Positions 12,553 to 29,281 are shown, counted from the first letter of the stretch. The stretch is 64,000 bases of DNA from Polyodon spathula (GCF_017654505.1 NC_054559.1:12775147-12839146), one strand, 5' to 3'. Made by a program: numbers and translations. Notes: a model not told the origin generated them from the sequence alone.

Positions 12553-13032
12553 TTAGCAGTGGAGAAATGTGATATGGTCAGATGAATCATCCTTCACCAT
12601 GTTCTCGACAAATGAATGAGTGCACGTGTGGCGCCATCCTAAAGAACTCTACAGCCCTGAGTGCTTGGTTCCAACAGTGAAGGGTTCTGGTGGTTCTGTA
12701 ATGTTGTGGGGCGCATTTTCCTGGCATGGTTTCGGTGCACTCATTCCCACTGATGTTATCCGTATGTCATGTCCTTCTCAGTCACCAAAAATGAACCCAA
12801 TCGAGCATTTATGGGATATTCTCCAATGACTCCTGAGACAGCGTTTTCCACCTCCATCAACCAGGCTTGAGTTGATTGACTTTCCCGTGGAAGGATGGTG
12901 CCGCATCCCTCCTGCAGAATTCCAGAGGCTGGTAGACTCTGCCACGGTGCATACAGGCCGTACTGGCTGCACGTTGTGGCCCAACGCCCTATTAAGTGAC
13001 TTTACATTTGAGTTTCCATTTTTTTGCCCACT
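12553..13032 (+). pseudogene. Truncated Tc1-like transposase relic
   Basis: One reading frame with two stops reads QWRNVIWSDESSFTMF (first Asp of the DDE triad, in SDES), then VHVWRHPKELYSPECLVPTV, GGSVMLWGAFSWHGFGALIP, then CPSQSPKMNPIEHLWDILQ (the Glu, in NPIEHLW), and RQRFPPPSTRLELIDF through PPAEFQRLVDS. About 35-50 residues containing the second Asp (normally QHDNAP-type) are missing between GALIP and CPSQSP, and everything N-terminal of QWRNVI, including the DNA-binding domain, is absent. Stops are TGA at 12617 and 12827. The 3' end runs into a probable terminal inverted repeat ending near ttttttgcccactac. It is a non-functional DNA-transposon fossil in the GSG1L intron 8950-13825. Confidence 0.88.
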
Positions 13033-13749
13033 ACATATATTGCTCTAATTATATATTTAGACACCGACTCCATATTGAAAGTCACCCAAATAGAAGCCAG
13101 AGTAGGACATCTGCATGCTTCTAGTATGAATAAATGTTATCAGCTGACTGAATAGCAATGGCCATCATCTTTGCCTATTTTCATCCTTCAATGCTAAAAA
13201 AAAAACAAACAAAAAAAACACTTTTTTTACTAAGATAAGAGTCGGCATGTTTGTTACACAGTAACCGAGCCAAGTCGACATAGACTGGATCTCACTAAAA
13301 TGGTAATTTATGCAGCCCTTGCTGAGAATTGTGACTAGAAAACAGACAGTAAAGACAGTAAAGTAGTAAAGACTTAACATGGGGTTCCCAAACTTTCGTG
13401 GCTCAAGGCCCCCCCTTGACTGAGGATCAACACCTGAATTTTTTATTTTGATACCCTTTGTGAAAGAGCTTGATTGTTTGTACCAGAAGTACTACTGTTT
13501 TCATTGTACTCCGTCATTTCTCTACTATCTGAGTTTCATGAAACAAACTTGGTTTTAACTTTTCTAAAACATTTTTGTCCAACAGCTAAGTAGATAGCTA
13601 GCTATTTTTTTTTTTTTTTTTTTTTTTACTTTTTTACACAGTCAACAATGTTGACTTGATAGTTCAGCCTTGAGGTCAAGTACAGATCTCTGCAGGAATA
13701 GTTACCAAACTTTTATTTTGCCGCTTGCTGAAGTTCAAACCCTGTTTAA

Positions 13750-13983
<234 letters not shown>

Positions 13984-14247
13984 TGACTTCTTTTTTTGTG
14001 GTAACACTTCAGGTTAAGGATCCATCATAAATAATCTATGAAGGAGGCTTCAGCCTAAACATTTATCTTTTGGTGTTTCTTCTATAACTTTTAAACACTC
14101 GATCATAAGATAATGAAATGAAAAGGTTAGGTAAAAAAAAAAAAAAAGATCTACAAATCTTTGTAACATTATGAGGTGGTTCCTCAGACTTCTGTAGCCT
14201 GATTCAAGATGTGAGCTAAATGCTCTTCAACTGTACTTGAATTCAAG

Positions 14248-14343
14248 AGTCTATCATCCACTGCATTCTCAGTCACCTTTTCAAAACATGATATTGCACA
14301 GTATATATAAATTGTGGATAGAGGGCTGTGGATTGTGACTTAT
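14248..14343 (-). repeat. Unnamed about 95-bp dispersed repeat, copy A
   Basis: Reverse-complement match to two segments at 21825-21915 and 22025-22115: shared words include ccttttcaaaacatgatatt, tctatcatccactgcattct and the ggatagaggg/ctgtggattgtg end. Copies are roughly 80-90% alike by eye. It sits in the GSG1L intron between TM2/TM3 exons. Confidence 0.7.
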
Positions 14344-14728
14344 AGTTGTAATTGTGTACTTCAAAAACATAAGAAACCTTTAATGTGTGTTTTAAGCGTT
14401 GCAAATGCCATTCGATGTAATTGGCTGTAACTCCAGTTATTTTAATTTGGCTTTGGACTAAATCTGCCATGACAGTGCTACTTTAAGACAGAAACATGAG
14501 GTGCTGATGTCATGACTTGACACAACAGGCCACTGTTACTCAACAACATATGAGTAATCCTGAATTGATTTCTTCGGCATGCTTGCCCTGAAAAGTAGTC
14601 TGCAAACCTCTTAAAGCATTTTAAAGCCCATTGCCTTAAATAGTACGTTTCTACTATGTACATTTGACTTCATGTTGCACTGATTACATGAGTAGAAGGC
14701 TTTTTTATGCCATTACTAATCTAAAGAA

Positions 14729-14729
<1 letters not shown>

Positions 14730-14805
<76 letters not shown>
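14730..14805. repeat. (AC)n microsatellite, about 76 bp
   Basis: Uninterrupted AC dinucleotide run of 38 units in a GSG1L intron. Likely length-polymorphic and able to adopt Z-DNA. Confidence 0.97.
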
Positions 14806-14806
<1 letters not shown>

Positions 14807-15233
14807 TTTCGTATCTTTTTGTTAGATGTTTGGTGTCAAAAGCAATGTAAAATCTGAATGCTGTGATTAATAGGCATGATTGACTGAGACAACGAGGTAG
14901 ATAGCAGAACCTGCTATGCAATCTGATGTTTGCTAAGATACAAGGTTGTTTAATTTGAGCCACAGTTAGAAGATTATGAAAAGTAATCCTCTGCTGACAG
15001 GATCAAATTAGAAATTAAATTAAATCTGAATCTAATTCGGCATTGTATCTTGGGAGTCTGTGCACATGACTGGCTGACTAATAAATATGCACACAGAAAT
15101 ATGTATCCAGTATAAAATTGGGAATAGTGTAGTAACCTGTGCAGAATTGTATTGTGGCTACTTTCAGCAAGCACACATTTAATCAAAGTGTTTGTCTAAT
15201 GTTTTGTGATTTAAGTTAAGGATGCTTTTCCTT

Positions 15234-15357
15234 CAGGTTTACCATGGTATTTTCAACTTGTTACGCTTTTCCAATGTTCATACCATAAATGACCTTGTTT
15301 TTTTTACCATACTTTTCTGTGCTTTACCATGCTTGACATGACCAAACCATGGTATAA
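15234..15357 (+). repeat. 'accatg' family dispersed repeat
   Basis: Run of short imperfect units built on taccatg/tttaccat/ctttaccatgctt (for example tgctttaccatgcttgacat). Begins with ggtttaccatgg and ends with aaccatggtataat, so the ends are roughly inverted. Related tracts occur at 16180-16285, 21420-21560, 33885-33990, 36905-37075 and 46070-46450. Confidence 0.6.
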
Positions 15358-15575
15358 TAAGCAACTCCATCTGATCGCTGAAGAACACACACTAGACAAC
15401 TAGACCCTGCTGTCTTTAACGACATGGGGCCAACCCAACTCCAACACAATATTCTGTGTTGCAAGGATCTAGGTGATAGAGTGTGGTCATTTTGGGACAT
15501 TAGAGTTTGATTTATTGACGAAAAGGAACCCTTCAGCAAGAACTGGCAAAAGAATACAGCGGTCCCGATTAGTGA

Positions 15576-18713
<3,138 letters not shown>

Positions 18714-19600
18714 GACAGATACATCTCCTGGGAAATGTGAGCAAGGAGTGGAGCCACGCTGCCTTTTGACCCGTCGATCAAACACCTACTCCAGAAGCTA
18801 ATTCAAATGCACAATGTGACTAGTAACAATCTGTTAAGTGGTAGTGAAAAACGTAAAACTCAGCAGGAAGGCTCTCTGAAAAGGCCAGGTTCAACGCTGT
18901 ATAGCAGTAACAGTCACATGACCTGCAAACCATCAAAGCTTTCGCATTTGATCTCGTTTCCAGGGTAGCTCAATTTGGACTTGCCTGTACTTTTGTTATT
19001 TCAAACTAAATTGAGGCAGGAAGTGGTTGACTATAGCACAGCAGCCCCTTTTTATTTTGTGGCCATTTCAGTTACAGTTTACAGAGAGCATTGTTTTTTG
19101 ACAACCATAAAACAAACATTCCAGTTCAGACCAGGGGACTATCACATGCTGGTCACCATGAGTAAGTGTATAGTTGTCATGTACTGTGAAGCAGTTGAAA
19201 TAATTAATATACGTGCAGTTATGACTATTAGAAATTAGACAACATGTTCGCTTTAAACAAAACACATGAATTTTGCCTTATACAAATGTTCTAATAAAAT
19301 CAAACCTGTAGTTTCAATATTTAACACTGTACAGTGATTTGCAGTTGTTACAAAATATGACAGATCACAAATGCGTTTTAAATAGCTTTTGTTAATGTAT
19401 ATCGGGTGATCTTCCTTATTTACGGTATTACATTGTCAGTATAGAGAACATTTAAGTATGCAGACAGAATCTACAGTGTTTTGCTGGACTTGCTCTTTGT
19501 GATGTTCATAAGATGTCAACGTTTGTCCAACAAGCACAAGGCTCTTCTCTATTTATCCATTCTTGGAACTGTATTGAAAATAAATAAAAAAAAGATGTGT
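18714..19600 (+). other. GSG1L: Probable GSG1L 3' UTR
   Basis: Non-coding sequence directly after the GSG1L stop. Two plausible poly(A) signals occur: AATAAA at 19293-19298 and an overlapping pair at 19579-19588. Which one is used cannot be told from sequence. The open frames on both strands here are short and have no recognisable similarity. Confidence 0.55.
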
Positions 19601-20450
19601 AAAATGAGTTTACGTCATTTAATTAAAAGCCTTGCTAATGAAAAGTACAGAATAATGGAGAAGGTTACAATTGCGTAAACTAGTTGATTTGTCTTTTCTA
19701 CAAAGTAGGTGTACGATTGCCTCTACAGCTCCAACTACACAGGCAGAAATGATTATTGTTCTGTCTTAATCATGTTTTGGTCTTTCATTCCCTGCATTAT
19801 CATTGAAACCCTCTAGGGGGTGCTTTATATTCCATGTGCAACAGGGACACCTGATGGAATGAGCAAGGGCTTCACTTCCCTGTCATAAACGCTCCTTGCT
19901 GCTTTAGTAAAACAAGTTAACAATTCTGCTTTTCTTGCTCAGTCTTTTGAGTTTTCATGGGATTGTTTTTTACATCATATAAATCAGTGTTATTTATAAC
20001 TGATAAACATGCAGAAAGTGCGGCCGGCTGTTTTAAGCTTTTAATCTATCAAGAGTTTGTGACATTTCCACAATAATCTCTTTAGCAGTGCAATAAATCT
20101 GTAAACAATATTTTCCTCAGCAATGTCCATTACATTCTGAGGCCAGGGACCCAGATACTATACAGTATTACAGCAGCACTGGCATGGTCAAAAGAACCAT
20201 TTTGAATTGTTTTATCAATTTTTTTTTTTCTCACTCACTGTTGAGCACTTCTAGGAAGGGTTTATAAATCAGTTCAACTTGTGGTCTCTAATTCCACGGT
20301 ATTTACAGCATGCAATAAAACCGATTTCCCATTGAAATGCATAACTCAGCCTGCCATATGGTGGGTCTGGAGCTTGGATCAGCAGAAAGCAAGAATAAAC
20401 TTGAAACGCTTAAATTGAATCAGTCTAATTACTCTAATTGTGAGGTGGGA

Positions 20451-20451
<1 letters not shown>

Positions 20452-20486
<35 letters not shown>
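20452..20486. repeat. (GA)n microsatellite
   Basis: About 16 GA units following a gggagaggga lead-in. Purine-only strand. Confidence 0.95.
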
Positions 20487-20489
<3 letters not shown>

Positions 20490-21270
20490 ATCCTAACCCT
20501 TCGTCTTAATTTAGTTATAGCTAGCAAAATAAAAGCTCTTCAAACTAGAGACGTGGGAGTGATGGGTCTTCGATTAAGCAAGCAGTTAAAGAAATGAAAC
20601 TGATTTATTGTTCTTTTAATCTCCTCGAGCAAGATTTCTGTTATTAATAGGAAAGTCTGTGTAGAGCGCCAAGCTGATTTTTTATTATTGGAATCATTGG
20701 GTTTTCATTCAGGAGTTTCATATGGAAGCCATAAGGGAGATGCATCAAAAATCATTTCTGTTTTAATCATACTTGCATGGCATCCAGCATTAGACAAAGG
20801 AAGAGCGCTCAGTGGTAGATGAATAATGTAATCCATTTCTGCCAGCTTGATAACGCAAAAGCATAACAAATTGCATTAGCAGAGGACTGGGGTTGTTGAC
20901 AGAAACATCTGAAAATATGCTAATCTCATGTAAGTAATGGAAATGTCAGTCTCATTCATACAGCTTTATGAATTATCGTTATGTTGCAGTAGTGCCATTG
21001 CTATAAAATTTAAAATAAAAACATTTTAAATTTTACAATACATTGGGATTCAGGTTTAAAGTTTATTGGTTGAAGGCTTTTTATTTATTTTAGGGGAAAT
21101 GCAACATCGTCTTTTCAAGGTTGAGTTAAGAGCAGCTATTTCCATTTTCAAGGACCGTGCCCGACTAATGAATTTAATCTGCACAAGACATATTTTCAGT
21201 CAGTGATTCTTCACCTTTTCTAATATGGAGACTAACGTAGGAACCTATTCCAGGTTACAGTTACTCTTTC

Positions 21271-21289
21271 ACTACAGGAGATGGCGCTA
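21271..21289 (+). promoter_or_regulatory. CTCF-like motif (plus orientation)
   Basis: actacaggagatggcgcta matches the 3' core of the 19-bp vertebrate CTCF consensus (AGRKGGCGCTA, where R/K are the allowed bases) but is weak in the first four positions. By-eye match only. Confidence 0.3.
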
Positions 21290-21419
21290 TTGCAAATAGG
21301 ACTAGATGTGTAAAAGGTCAGCACAATACACAGTTTTGGTTCAGCAGCAGTAAAGTGTGTGTCTTATTATTTTGTCTAGGTGTCTATCTGCTGCAGGGTC
21401 AGTACCACCATTATAAAAG

Positions 21420-21560
21420 TTTCCAATAGTAAGAGCATAGAAAAAGTGTAATAAACCACATTGAAAGCACAGTAAAGCATATGTAACCATTGTTAAGAAT
21501 AGCGAGGTATGGTAAAGCATATGAGCAAACATGACAAAGCCTGGGAAAACTACAAAAATA
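21420..21560 (-). repeat. 'accatg' family dispersed repeat
   Basis: Minus-oriented copy with aaagcatatgtaaccattgt, gaggtatggtaaagcatatg and catgacaaagcctgggaaaa. Adjacent to the 95-bp repeat pair. Confidence 0.55.
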
Positions 21561-21824
21561 GCATGCAAAAAAGTCTTACTACATATGTGACTAATGAGCT
21601 TGTCAAGGGAAGGCTGAACTTTCAAATTCCCACTGTGGAGCATGACTTATGTGACTTTTTCTATTCCCTAATAACTGTTTAAAGCATCTCTTAGCAAGGC
21701 TTTGCAATAAATTACTGAGCTATGTAAAGGAAAAGGTTGAATTTAACATTATTTTAATAGCGGTGTCACTTTGCCCGGGGGGGGGGGGGACTAGGGAAAC
21801 TTGAACAAACATCCCCCAAAAGAA

Positions 21825-21915
21825 AAGACACAATCACAGTCCCCTATCCACAGTTTATACATACTGCAATATCATGCTTTGAAAAGGTGATTGAGTGAAT
21901 GCAATGGATGATAGA
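21825..21915 (+). repeat. Unnamed 95-bp dispersed repeat, copy B
   Basis: Contains cacagtcccctatccacagt, gcaatatcatgctttgaaaa and ggtgattgagtgaatgcaat. About 195 bp downstream the unit recurs (copy C), and copy A lies in reverse orientation at 14248-14343. Confidence 0.75.
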
Positions 21916-22024
21916 CTAGATCCTGGCCACTGGTACAAAACAAAACACTACAGGAGTGAAAAAGTGCAAACGTTTCTGTCAAGTCAAGACCCTCCCTATG
22001 GCACTAAGATAGGAAACCCAGAAG

Positions 22025-22115
22025 AAAAGATCCACAGTCCCATATGCACAGTTCACAAATAATGTGCAATATCATGTTTTGAAAAGGTGATTGAGAATGC
22101 AGTGAATGATAGACA
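22025..22115 (+). repeat. Unnamed 95-bp dispersed repeat, copy C
   Basis: Contains cacagtcccatatgcacagt, gcaatatcatgttttgaaaa and ggtgattgagaatgcagtga. With copy B it forms a local direct duplication of period about 195-200 bp. Confidence 0.75.
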
Positions 22116-22263
22116 TATATTCTCAACCCACACACTGAACACTATTAAATGTGGCAGCAGAAAATGGTAAAACTACAAAAACAGGCACAAATACGGGGGT
22201 AAACCTTTATAAGGGTAGCGTTGCATCAACAACAGATAGTGCATATTGGTGCCCATCACTAAC

Positions 22264-22291
<28 letters not shown>
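22264..22291. repeat. (TA)n microsatellite
   Basis: About 14 TA units just downstream of the duplicated 95-bp repeat pair. Confidence 0.95.
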
Positions 22292-22297
<6 letters not shown>

Positions 22298-25200
22298 CTT
22301 CCGTATGGAAGGGTTTGGCAACAGGCACACCCTACTGGCATATAGGATGCACTTGAGAGCTGGAATCCACCAGCAGACCTTGCAAATCTCAATCCATGAG
22401 CTCCAGCATGTCTGATAATCTCACCCCTGTTTTTCACCCCAGTTCAGAATATTCCTGTTCAATACCACTCCAAAACAGCTATAAAGAAATGAAAGGTTGT
22501 GGGAATGATCAACACTAGTGTTACTATAGTAAACAGAGAAGACAAGGCCTTGTGAATAAAGAGTTGTGTAAATATCTTGACAGACAAATGCTTGTTAGTC
22601 AAGCAGGGCTAGTCATCTGGGAAGTGCTCATTGCTGAACAGGGCTTACTCAGTCCTGACATGTTGTAGTGCATGCAGAATCTGGAGAGAAGACTTTCAAT
22701 TAAACACAGTGATTGGGTTACACAAATAGAGAAGCCACTTCAATTATGTTCTGTTTTCATCCCCCTTAACAGTTTTCCCTCAGCTATGACTAGTGCTGGT
22801 TTTCAGTTGGATATGCATACATGAGAGGTTCAAAAGTGGGTTACAATATAGTCAATTTGATACTGTATGTATTTTATTGAATAATGCACCATTTGGATAA
22901 ACATGCTACAAGCATTTTCATCACATTTTCTACTGTAGCAGATCACTGCTTACTGCTGTACCACTCAATGAGAAATTGCTTATTAAATTATGTAACTGAC
23001 CTATCCCCAGGGGCTGTCAACACCAAAATCAATGCGCGCCTAGATCACCAAACTGTAGCCATTTAAAGGATATTTAAGCAATATAGCATCACAGGGCATG
23101 TGAAGCACGAAGCAAAGCCGAATGTCTTCAATCAACCCAAGAAGCATCGATATTTCATAACGACATACACCTGGAGTGCCACATAGAGACACAGCTATGA
23201 CATCAAATAGCACAAATAGATGGTCCTTGCTATTGTATAATACGTAACATCTACTCGTGCATCATACAAAGCAAGTGTTAGATAGTACATAAGAGAATTA
23301 GTAAACTACTGTTGCTGCTTCAGCTCTGAGCAGATCATTCACAAAGCTTCCCAGAGACCTGATTGACAGACAGATAGATTAATAGATAATTTGCCATTTC
23401 TTTTTTTTTGTATGTGTGACTTTAATGGTAATGAAATCTGTGAATCAGTGTGTTGTTTGGTTTACGGCTATGTGGATCAATGAAGGTGAAGGGTTTGTGA
23501 CCTGTTTTGTTTACCCTGTTTATTTAGTTCTTTGAGCTGTGTTTTTTATTTGTTTTTGTTTAATAAATGCGCGCCCTAGTGCTTAAAACCATAGCTACTG
23601 TCTCTGAGTCTCTATAACCTTTCTCCATCCTGTCACGAGAGCTGTTATCATGATGTCAAGGTAAGACTGTGGCAAGAAAACTTTTCAAGCTAATCCAAGT
23701 CTCCTCATTTGGTACAAAACTAATATTTGTGATATTTCACACCTGCCACCTTGATTCTTCACGCTAGTGTGAATTATGCTCTCCAAACTAACCAGGTATG
23801 AAAGGGCCCTAACACAGAGACAGCAGATGACTTGAATAAAAAGCATATAATTGTGCTTCTTTTATTCCAAATGTTTTACTCTGTTTCTTTTAGAGCTAAA
23901 GTCAGATCAAACCACAGGTAGAATGGCCAGTAAGAGTCTGGTAGCATTTTACTACAGCAGTTTGCCAGTTCAATGACTCGCACACATATTGTATCCTGCA
24001 CCATGTCAGTACTAGCATGATACTGTGCCAGGACCATTGAAACATTTGTTCCAAATGCATTGTTTTGCCTCTGCTGGTAATGCTATGGGCTTTGAATGGT
24101 CCTGCTTTCTTATAGACTGTTATAGTATTCCTATGGTGTTTAAGTTATCTACCTATATGTGTTCCCATTTGTACTGTTCTGTATGTGCAGTCCTTATATG
24201 ATCATGGTTATGCAAAGGCATTGGGTATAGTACCGGTCATTAATTTAAAAGTAATAACTGAGATCTTTTGTAATTGAGTATGAATGAAAATGGCTATTAC
24301 TAAGTTAGTAAATCGTGTTAGTAAATATGCATTGCAGTGTTTTCTTGGTTTATTTCCTATTTTGTTAAAGTAATAATAAAATACTGACTGCAAACATAAA
24401 AACTGCAAATGTATGGTATGTACATATTATCTGTCATCATTTGAGCAGTCATTTATAGAGAGAAACTTCTAGCAGGAGTTGGTGTATTCATTATTTAAGT
24501 GCAGTAAATTTCTCAGTAACATTTTCTATAAACTCTGGATATATGCTAATCCTGTGCTTTGCGCTTTTGCTGTTGGGGTTTATTATGTCAGTTTCTGACA
24601 CCAGTTCTATTCATTTGTTCTATCTAGCTCTATGCCTGACTTTTCTGACTCAGTTCAATGATACATAAGTCAAAAATTTGACTGAAAAAATACTTGAAAC
24701 CTGTCCAGCCTATAAATGCAGAGCTTTACCTAAGAAAAGTAATCCTCCGTATTCAATTGTTCAATTTTGGTTTTAAAATGCATATATATATATATATATA
24801 TATATTCACCAGATCTCATTTTTGTTGAAATTCAACAGGATGATCGGGTGAGCCACACTGCTCCTGTTTCACATTACAGTACATTGCTAAGTAGAAGCAG
24901 TGCTCGATCTAAGAACAGTAAATCTCCAACTTCAGCTATTTAATGTAGGTTTAAACATACTTTCTTTCCCTTATATTGCACTTACTTAGCACATGTATTT
25001 ACATGAACCTTACTGTATGTGTCATCTCTCAATTCAACATTTTACACATGCACTGTAAAGTACTATGTTGCTACCTGTGCTATATTCTTTTCAAGGATGT
25101 TTAAAATCAGCTGAAAAGCATGTCAAATTAGCACTCTGCTCTAAATTGAAGGCTTGTGTTAGCCGGGAGATTGTCTTTGGGTCAGTGGAGGTTCAGGGAC

Positions 25201-28200
25201 TCAACCTGAAGGCCACATTTCTCATGCTGATTCGTCCTGAATGGGTCCCATCAATCTTCACTGTGCAATTTATTCACAGCCAATCATTAAGTATCCTGCT
25301 CCATAGAACAGATTGGGAATCTTACCTGCAGATTACCGTCTGTGGATGCAGGCTCGTTGATCTTCCTTTGGAGATTGGTTAGTGATGGATTTTGGTATTC
25401 AATTATCAATGTCACAAAATGACTGCACTCATAAATATCTAGGGCTCTAATGTAAATACTATGATGGACATTAAGATGCACCACACTCTTCATTAACCTT
25501 ATAAACATTTATTAACAGGATGGCTGCTCACCCAAAACCAAACAAATTGGGGAAAGTAAATACTTAAGAGGCTCGCTAATAAACCGTTTAAATGTCCATG
25601 CATGCCATTCATTTCAGACATTTCAAACCATGTAGTCCCTAAATCAACAGCGCCCTTTGTAATCACAGGATTAGACTAATCTACATTGTCAATAATCACG
25701 GCATTGTAGTTACCGCTTTGAGGCAGCAGTGAAAATTGTTTCTCAATAGAAAGGGAGCGAAAAACCAACCTAATGAGTATTGCAGATCTGATCATTTGTA
25801 TTCCTGTAAGTATTCTAGCATATAATAAACTTTGGTGATGATAGCAGAGTCAACGTGTTAAATTGAGGATCAAGCATATTCCTGGATGTAAAGCACAAGG
25901 CAGATGCCATTGGAATACCAGCTGTTGATCAAATAAGTACAAATTCTCATTCATCAAACGCCTTTGGAGCCACTTCGAACAATGTATGGTCAAAAAACTT
26001 TAATTAGGACTGTATGAGTTTGCCGATCTGATTCTGTTTGTCTTGTTTTAGATATTGTAGGTGTTCTGGAGCATGGTTATGTAGTTGAATGCAGATTAAT
26101 GCAAAGGAGCTGCATGGTTCAAACATCCCACATGGGTGATTAATCTACTAAAATAAATCATCAAGTTTAATACAATGAGCAGGTTTAAAATAATAGATCT
26201 TTTAAACATATTTTTTTGTGACTTGTTTTAAAAATTCTGATTAAATAGTAATGAAACTTTATTACAACATTCTAATACAGACAGCTGCTCCAGCATGCTG
26301 TGGTTTTTTTTTTTTTTTTTTCTCCCACAACAAACAAAGCCAGGTGAAGACAGGATGTCTATAATACCGATCAGGTTTAAGTGTTGTGCAATTACAGGGT
26401 TTAATTAAAGCTAAATTAAAACAGAAGAAAAGTGATCTACTGGATAGGGAGCAGGATTAAGACAAAACGACAGGAGGAAAATTTGAAAGGTGAATTTCAT
26501 TAAGAGGATGGGGAGTTGAAGGCTGGTCACACAGTTTCTTCCATGGGCTAAGACAGCAGAACTGTTTGGATAAGCTGCAGTTTAGTAACTGGAAAATAAG
26601 TAGACATTTTCAGTATTGAATGTACTCTTGTGTCTATATCCCAGTCTAGCCATTGGTTCTGCTTTAATAACAATATTTTGATGTAACCCTTTTTTTTTCT
26701 TGTTTGGAGAATCCTAGTTGTTTGCTAACAGTCTGTGCATTCTGATTCTAGACAAATGATAGAAGTTGGCTGGCTGCACCTGCTGTATAGTATAATGGTT
26801 ACAGCAATAAAACAAACAAAAAAAACACACATTTGATATTCAGTTGATGGATCAAGGAGTGTTGCTAAACTTTTTTTGTTGTTGTTGTTCTAAAATTGCA
26901 AATTCTTACTGTTTTCGAATATTTCAAATGTGTGCCATGAATACAGTGCCAGAATCAAAGAGGAGGCTGTTTTGGTCATTTAACTAAAAGCTGATATTTA
27001 TGAAACTGTTCAGTACTCTTACATTCATTATTAAAGTCTAGAAAAGTTTCATGAATACCAAACTTTGTTTAATGACTTTTAAAAACCTGATGGTTTTTTA
27101 GCTTTGTAAACAGGGCCCGCAATCCTCTATTATATATACAGAAAAAAAAAACAAGTCTTTAGATGAAAAGAATAAAACCCAGCGCACTTAAATAAAACAG
27201 CAGCATTCTAGCTTCAGGGCAGTAGAAAGAAACTGATGCAAAACTAGGTCCCAGGTGATCCCTTCTTAAAGCACAAATATCCTGTTTATACAGGAACACG
27301 CCTAATTGCAAGCCTTTTCTGCAGATTAATTGCTTTGCTCAGTGCATGCAGACAGGTCCCTCTCCCGAGACAGCTGGTCAAATGACTATTTACTCCAGTC
27401 CCTTTGACAGTCTAATAATATTCCCAGTGAGGCAACTAAGCTCATTATGTTCATTTCAGCAGAAACTGTAACAGCTGGGGGATGCAATGAATATTCCAGC
27501 AACCAGATTAATTTGTGCCCTAAATGTTCTGGAGTGTGGAAAACTCTCCAATGGAGAAAAAAGAGAAATCTAGATTGATAGTATTCTAGTTTTGGTTTTT
27601 GTTTTGCTACAGCTTTTTGAAGACACTGGGGAGTAGCTGAATAATCAAAAGATGTCCTCACCCACATTCCATTCCGTCACCTCGTTACTGCTTGTCAAAA
27701 AAGCTTTAGATAGCAGTAATAACAAATATCAGCCATGCCAGTCAAGCCTCGAGCTACTGCAAGCTTAAGTATCTCTCAGGGTTTGTCTTTCTTTTTTAAT
27801 TAGTCATGTTTAGAAATACAGTCCAAAGCTGAATTTCTTTAATGTCTCCCATTAGCTTTTTTTATATTAAATGACACTAATTAGAATGTCATTACTCTGG
27901 AGCAAATTTGCAATCCATGGTGATTTATGTACAGTGGCACTAAAAAGTTGTCGCAGAGCCCCTTAGGCAATAAATACTGTAAAAGCCTTTGTATAAATCT
28001 AATTTCTAGGTATTTTTAGGGTGGGAGTGACTTGTACACTGGTGTGACCTATAGGCTTTTTCCTGAAATTGTTGTCTCAAGAAGGAAGGGAGGGAGGGAG
28101 GGAGGGAGGGGGGGCGACTTATAAATCGTTTTTTACGGTACTTTGGGATAAGGGAGTTTACTCACTTCTCATTTGGGGAATATGGAGATGATCCATTCTC

Positions 28201-28379
28201 ATTTAAGAAATATTGTGTTTACTCACTCCTACTCTTGGCTATATCAAGGGTTAAAGTCAAGGTATATTCCAATGTATTATATATAGTGACTCAGGGTGCG
28301 TTTAAGGATGGGGAGAATCTCTTCCGATTAACCTTTAACCCACAACTGCACGACCCCCACAACTGACATGCACGTAATG

Positions 28380-28493
28380 TAAAGGCATCTCTGCACAACC
28401 TTAGTGCCTACCATGCCGCTGCCTGGCCTGGGACACAAACAAATGTAGTTTACCCACTTCTTTCTTACCACTATACCACCAGGTGACTGTTAA
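28380..28493 (-). repeat. Possible tRNA-derived SINE head
   Basis: On the minus strand, tggtatagtggtaag (28464-28478) fits a pol III A-box (TRGNNNAGTGG type) preceded by cacctgg. A clear B-box is not visible at the right spacing, so it would be a decayed copy if real. Confidence 0.3.
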
Positions 28494-29176
28494 TAAGGGT
28501 CTGGGAAATCACCCCTACCTGAGTTAAGTGGAACAGGACAATTATTTCTGCCCAACAAAAAGATCCATAATGTTGGTTTTGTTTCAGACTTTTTTAAAAA
28601 TTTCTATTAAAGTAAAGCCATGACATTAGAGATAAAAAGTTCAGTTCAAACACACAAGGACAGTGAGAGCAGAGGAAACAGTAGCTGCAGTGTCCCACAC
28701 TCATGCACTAGTTAATTTACAATATCATTTTTTGGTGTATATTTTCCACATTGTTCTGCTTTATTAAAAATAAAGTAGGCCTTGTTGACAGTCCAGTTTG
28801 TTGATATATCACAACAAGTGCTTTTCGTCGTAGTGACACATCAAAACTGGACTTAAAAACCCTTTTTTAACAACCCTCTCAAAGATGGCCTGTACTCACG
28901 TGACTTGAAATGACCACAACATAGCCACAGTTTAGGTACAGTTTACAGTATGTATGTTCCCACTTTACCGATCCTTATATAAACGAATCCAGACCTCTGA
29001 CACTGTGCAAGAAGGCTACTGTCTGTCTCCTCTAACAGTCTGTGATATATGGGGCACTGTAATGATGAGATGCCGTGTTCCAATTACATTGCACTCTCCT
29101 AAACTCTGATTACAGCAACAACAGGTGAAAGATGTTGTCCCATACAGTTTGATTCTGCAAAGTATTACTTAGACTT

Positions 29177-29195
29177 TACCGCCCCCCAGTGGTTA
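29177..29195 (-). promoter_or_regulatory. CTCF-like motif (minus orientation)
   Basis: The minus strand reads taaccactggggggcggta: 14 of 19 positions agree with the consensus TGGCCACCAGGGGGCGCTA, and the central CCAC..GGGGGGC block is intact. It points toward GSG1L. By-eye call. Confidence 0.4.
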
Positions 29196-29281
29196 ACACA
29201 TTATTATTTTTTTGTTTGTTTTTTTTAAAAATCCTAGTATATTAGCTAGCCTTTTATTTTTCTATTTATCCAAAACTGGCA

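Larger units (their letters stand above)
19601..29150. other. Intergenic DNA, left half
   Basis: No coding exon recognised on either strand. Contents seen: (GA)n at 20452-20486, an 'accatg' copy at 21420-21560, a G13 run, two copies of the 95-bp repeat, (TA)n tracts at 22264-22291 and 24780-24805, and a (GGGA)n tract at 28083-28115. The blocks 20580-20960 and 27700-27930 are free of simple repeats, AT-rich and dense in TAAT/ATTA cores; they are candidates for conserved non-coding elements only. Confidence 0.5.

Noticed and set aside
13379..13420. hAT-like terminal sequence ggggttcccaaactttcgtg
   Set aside because: No matching inverted end or 8-bp target duplication found nearby, so not called as an element.
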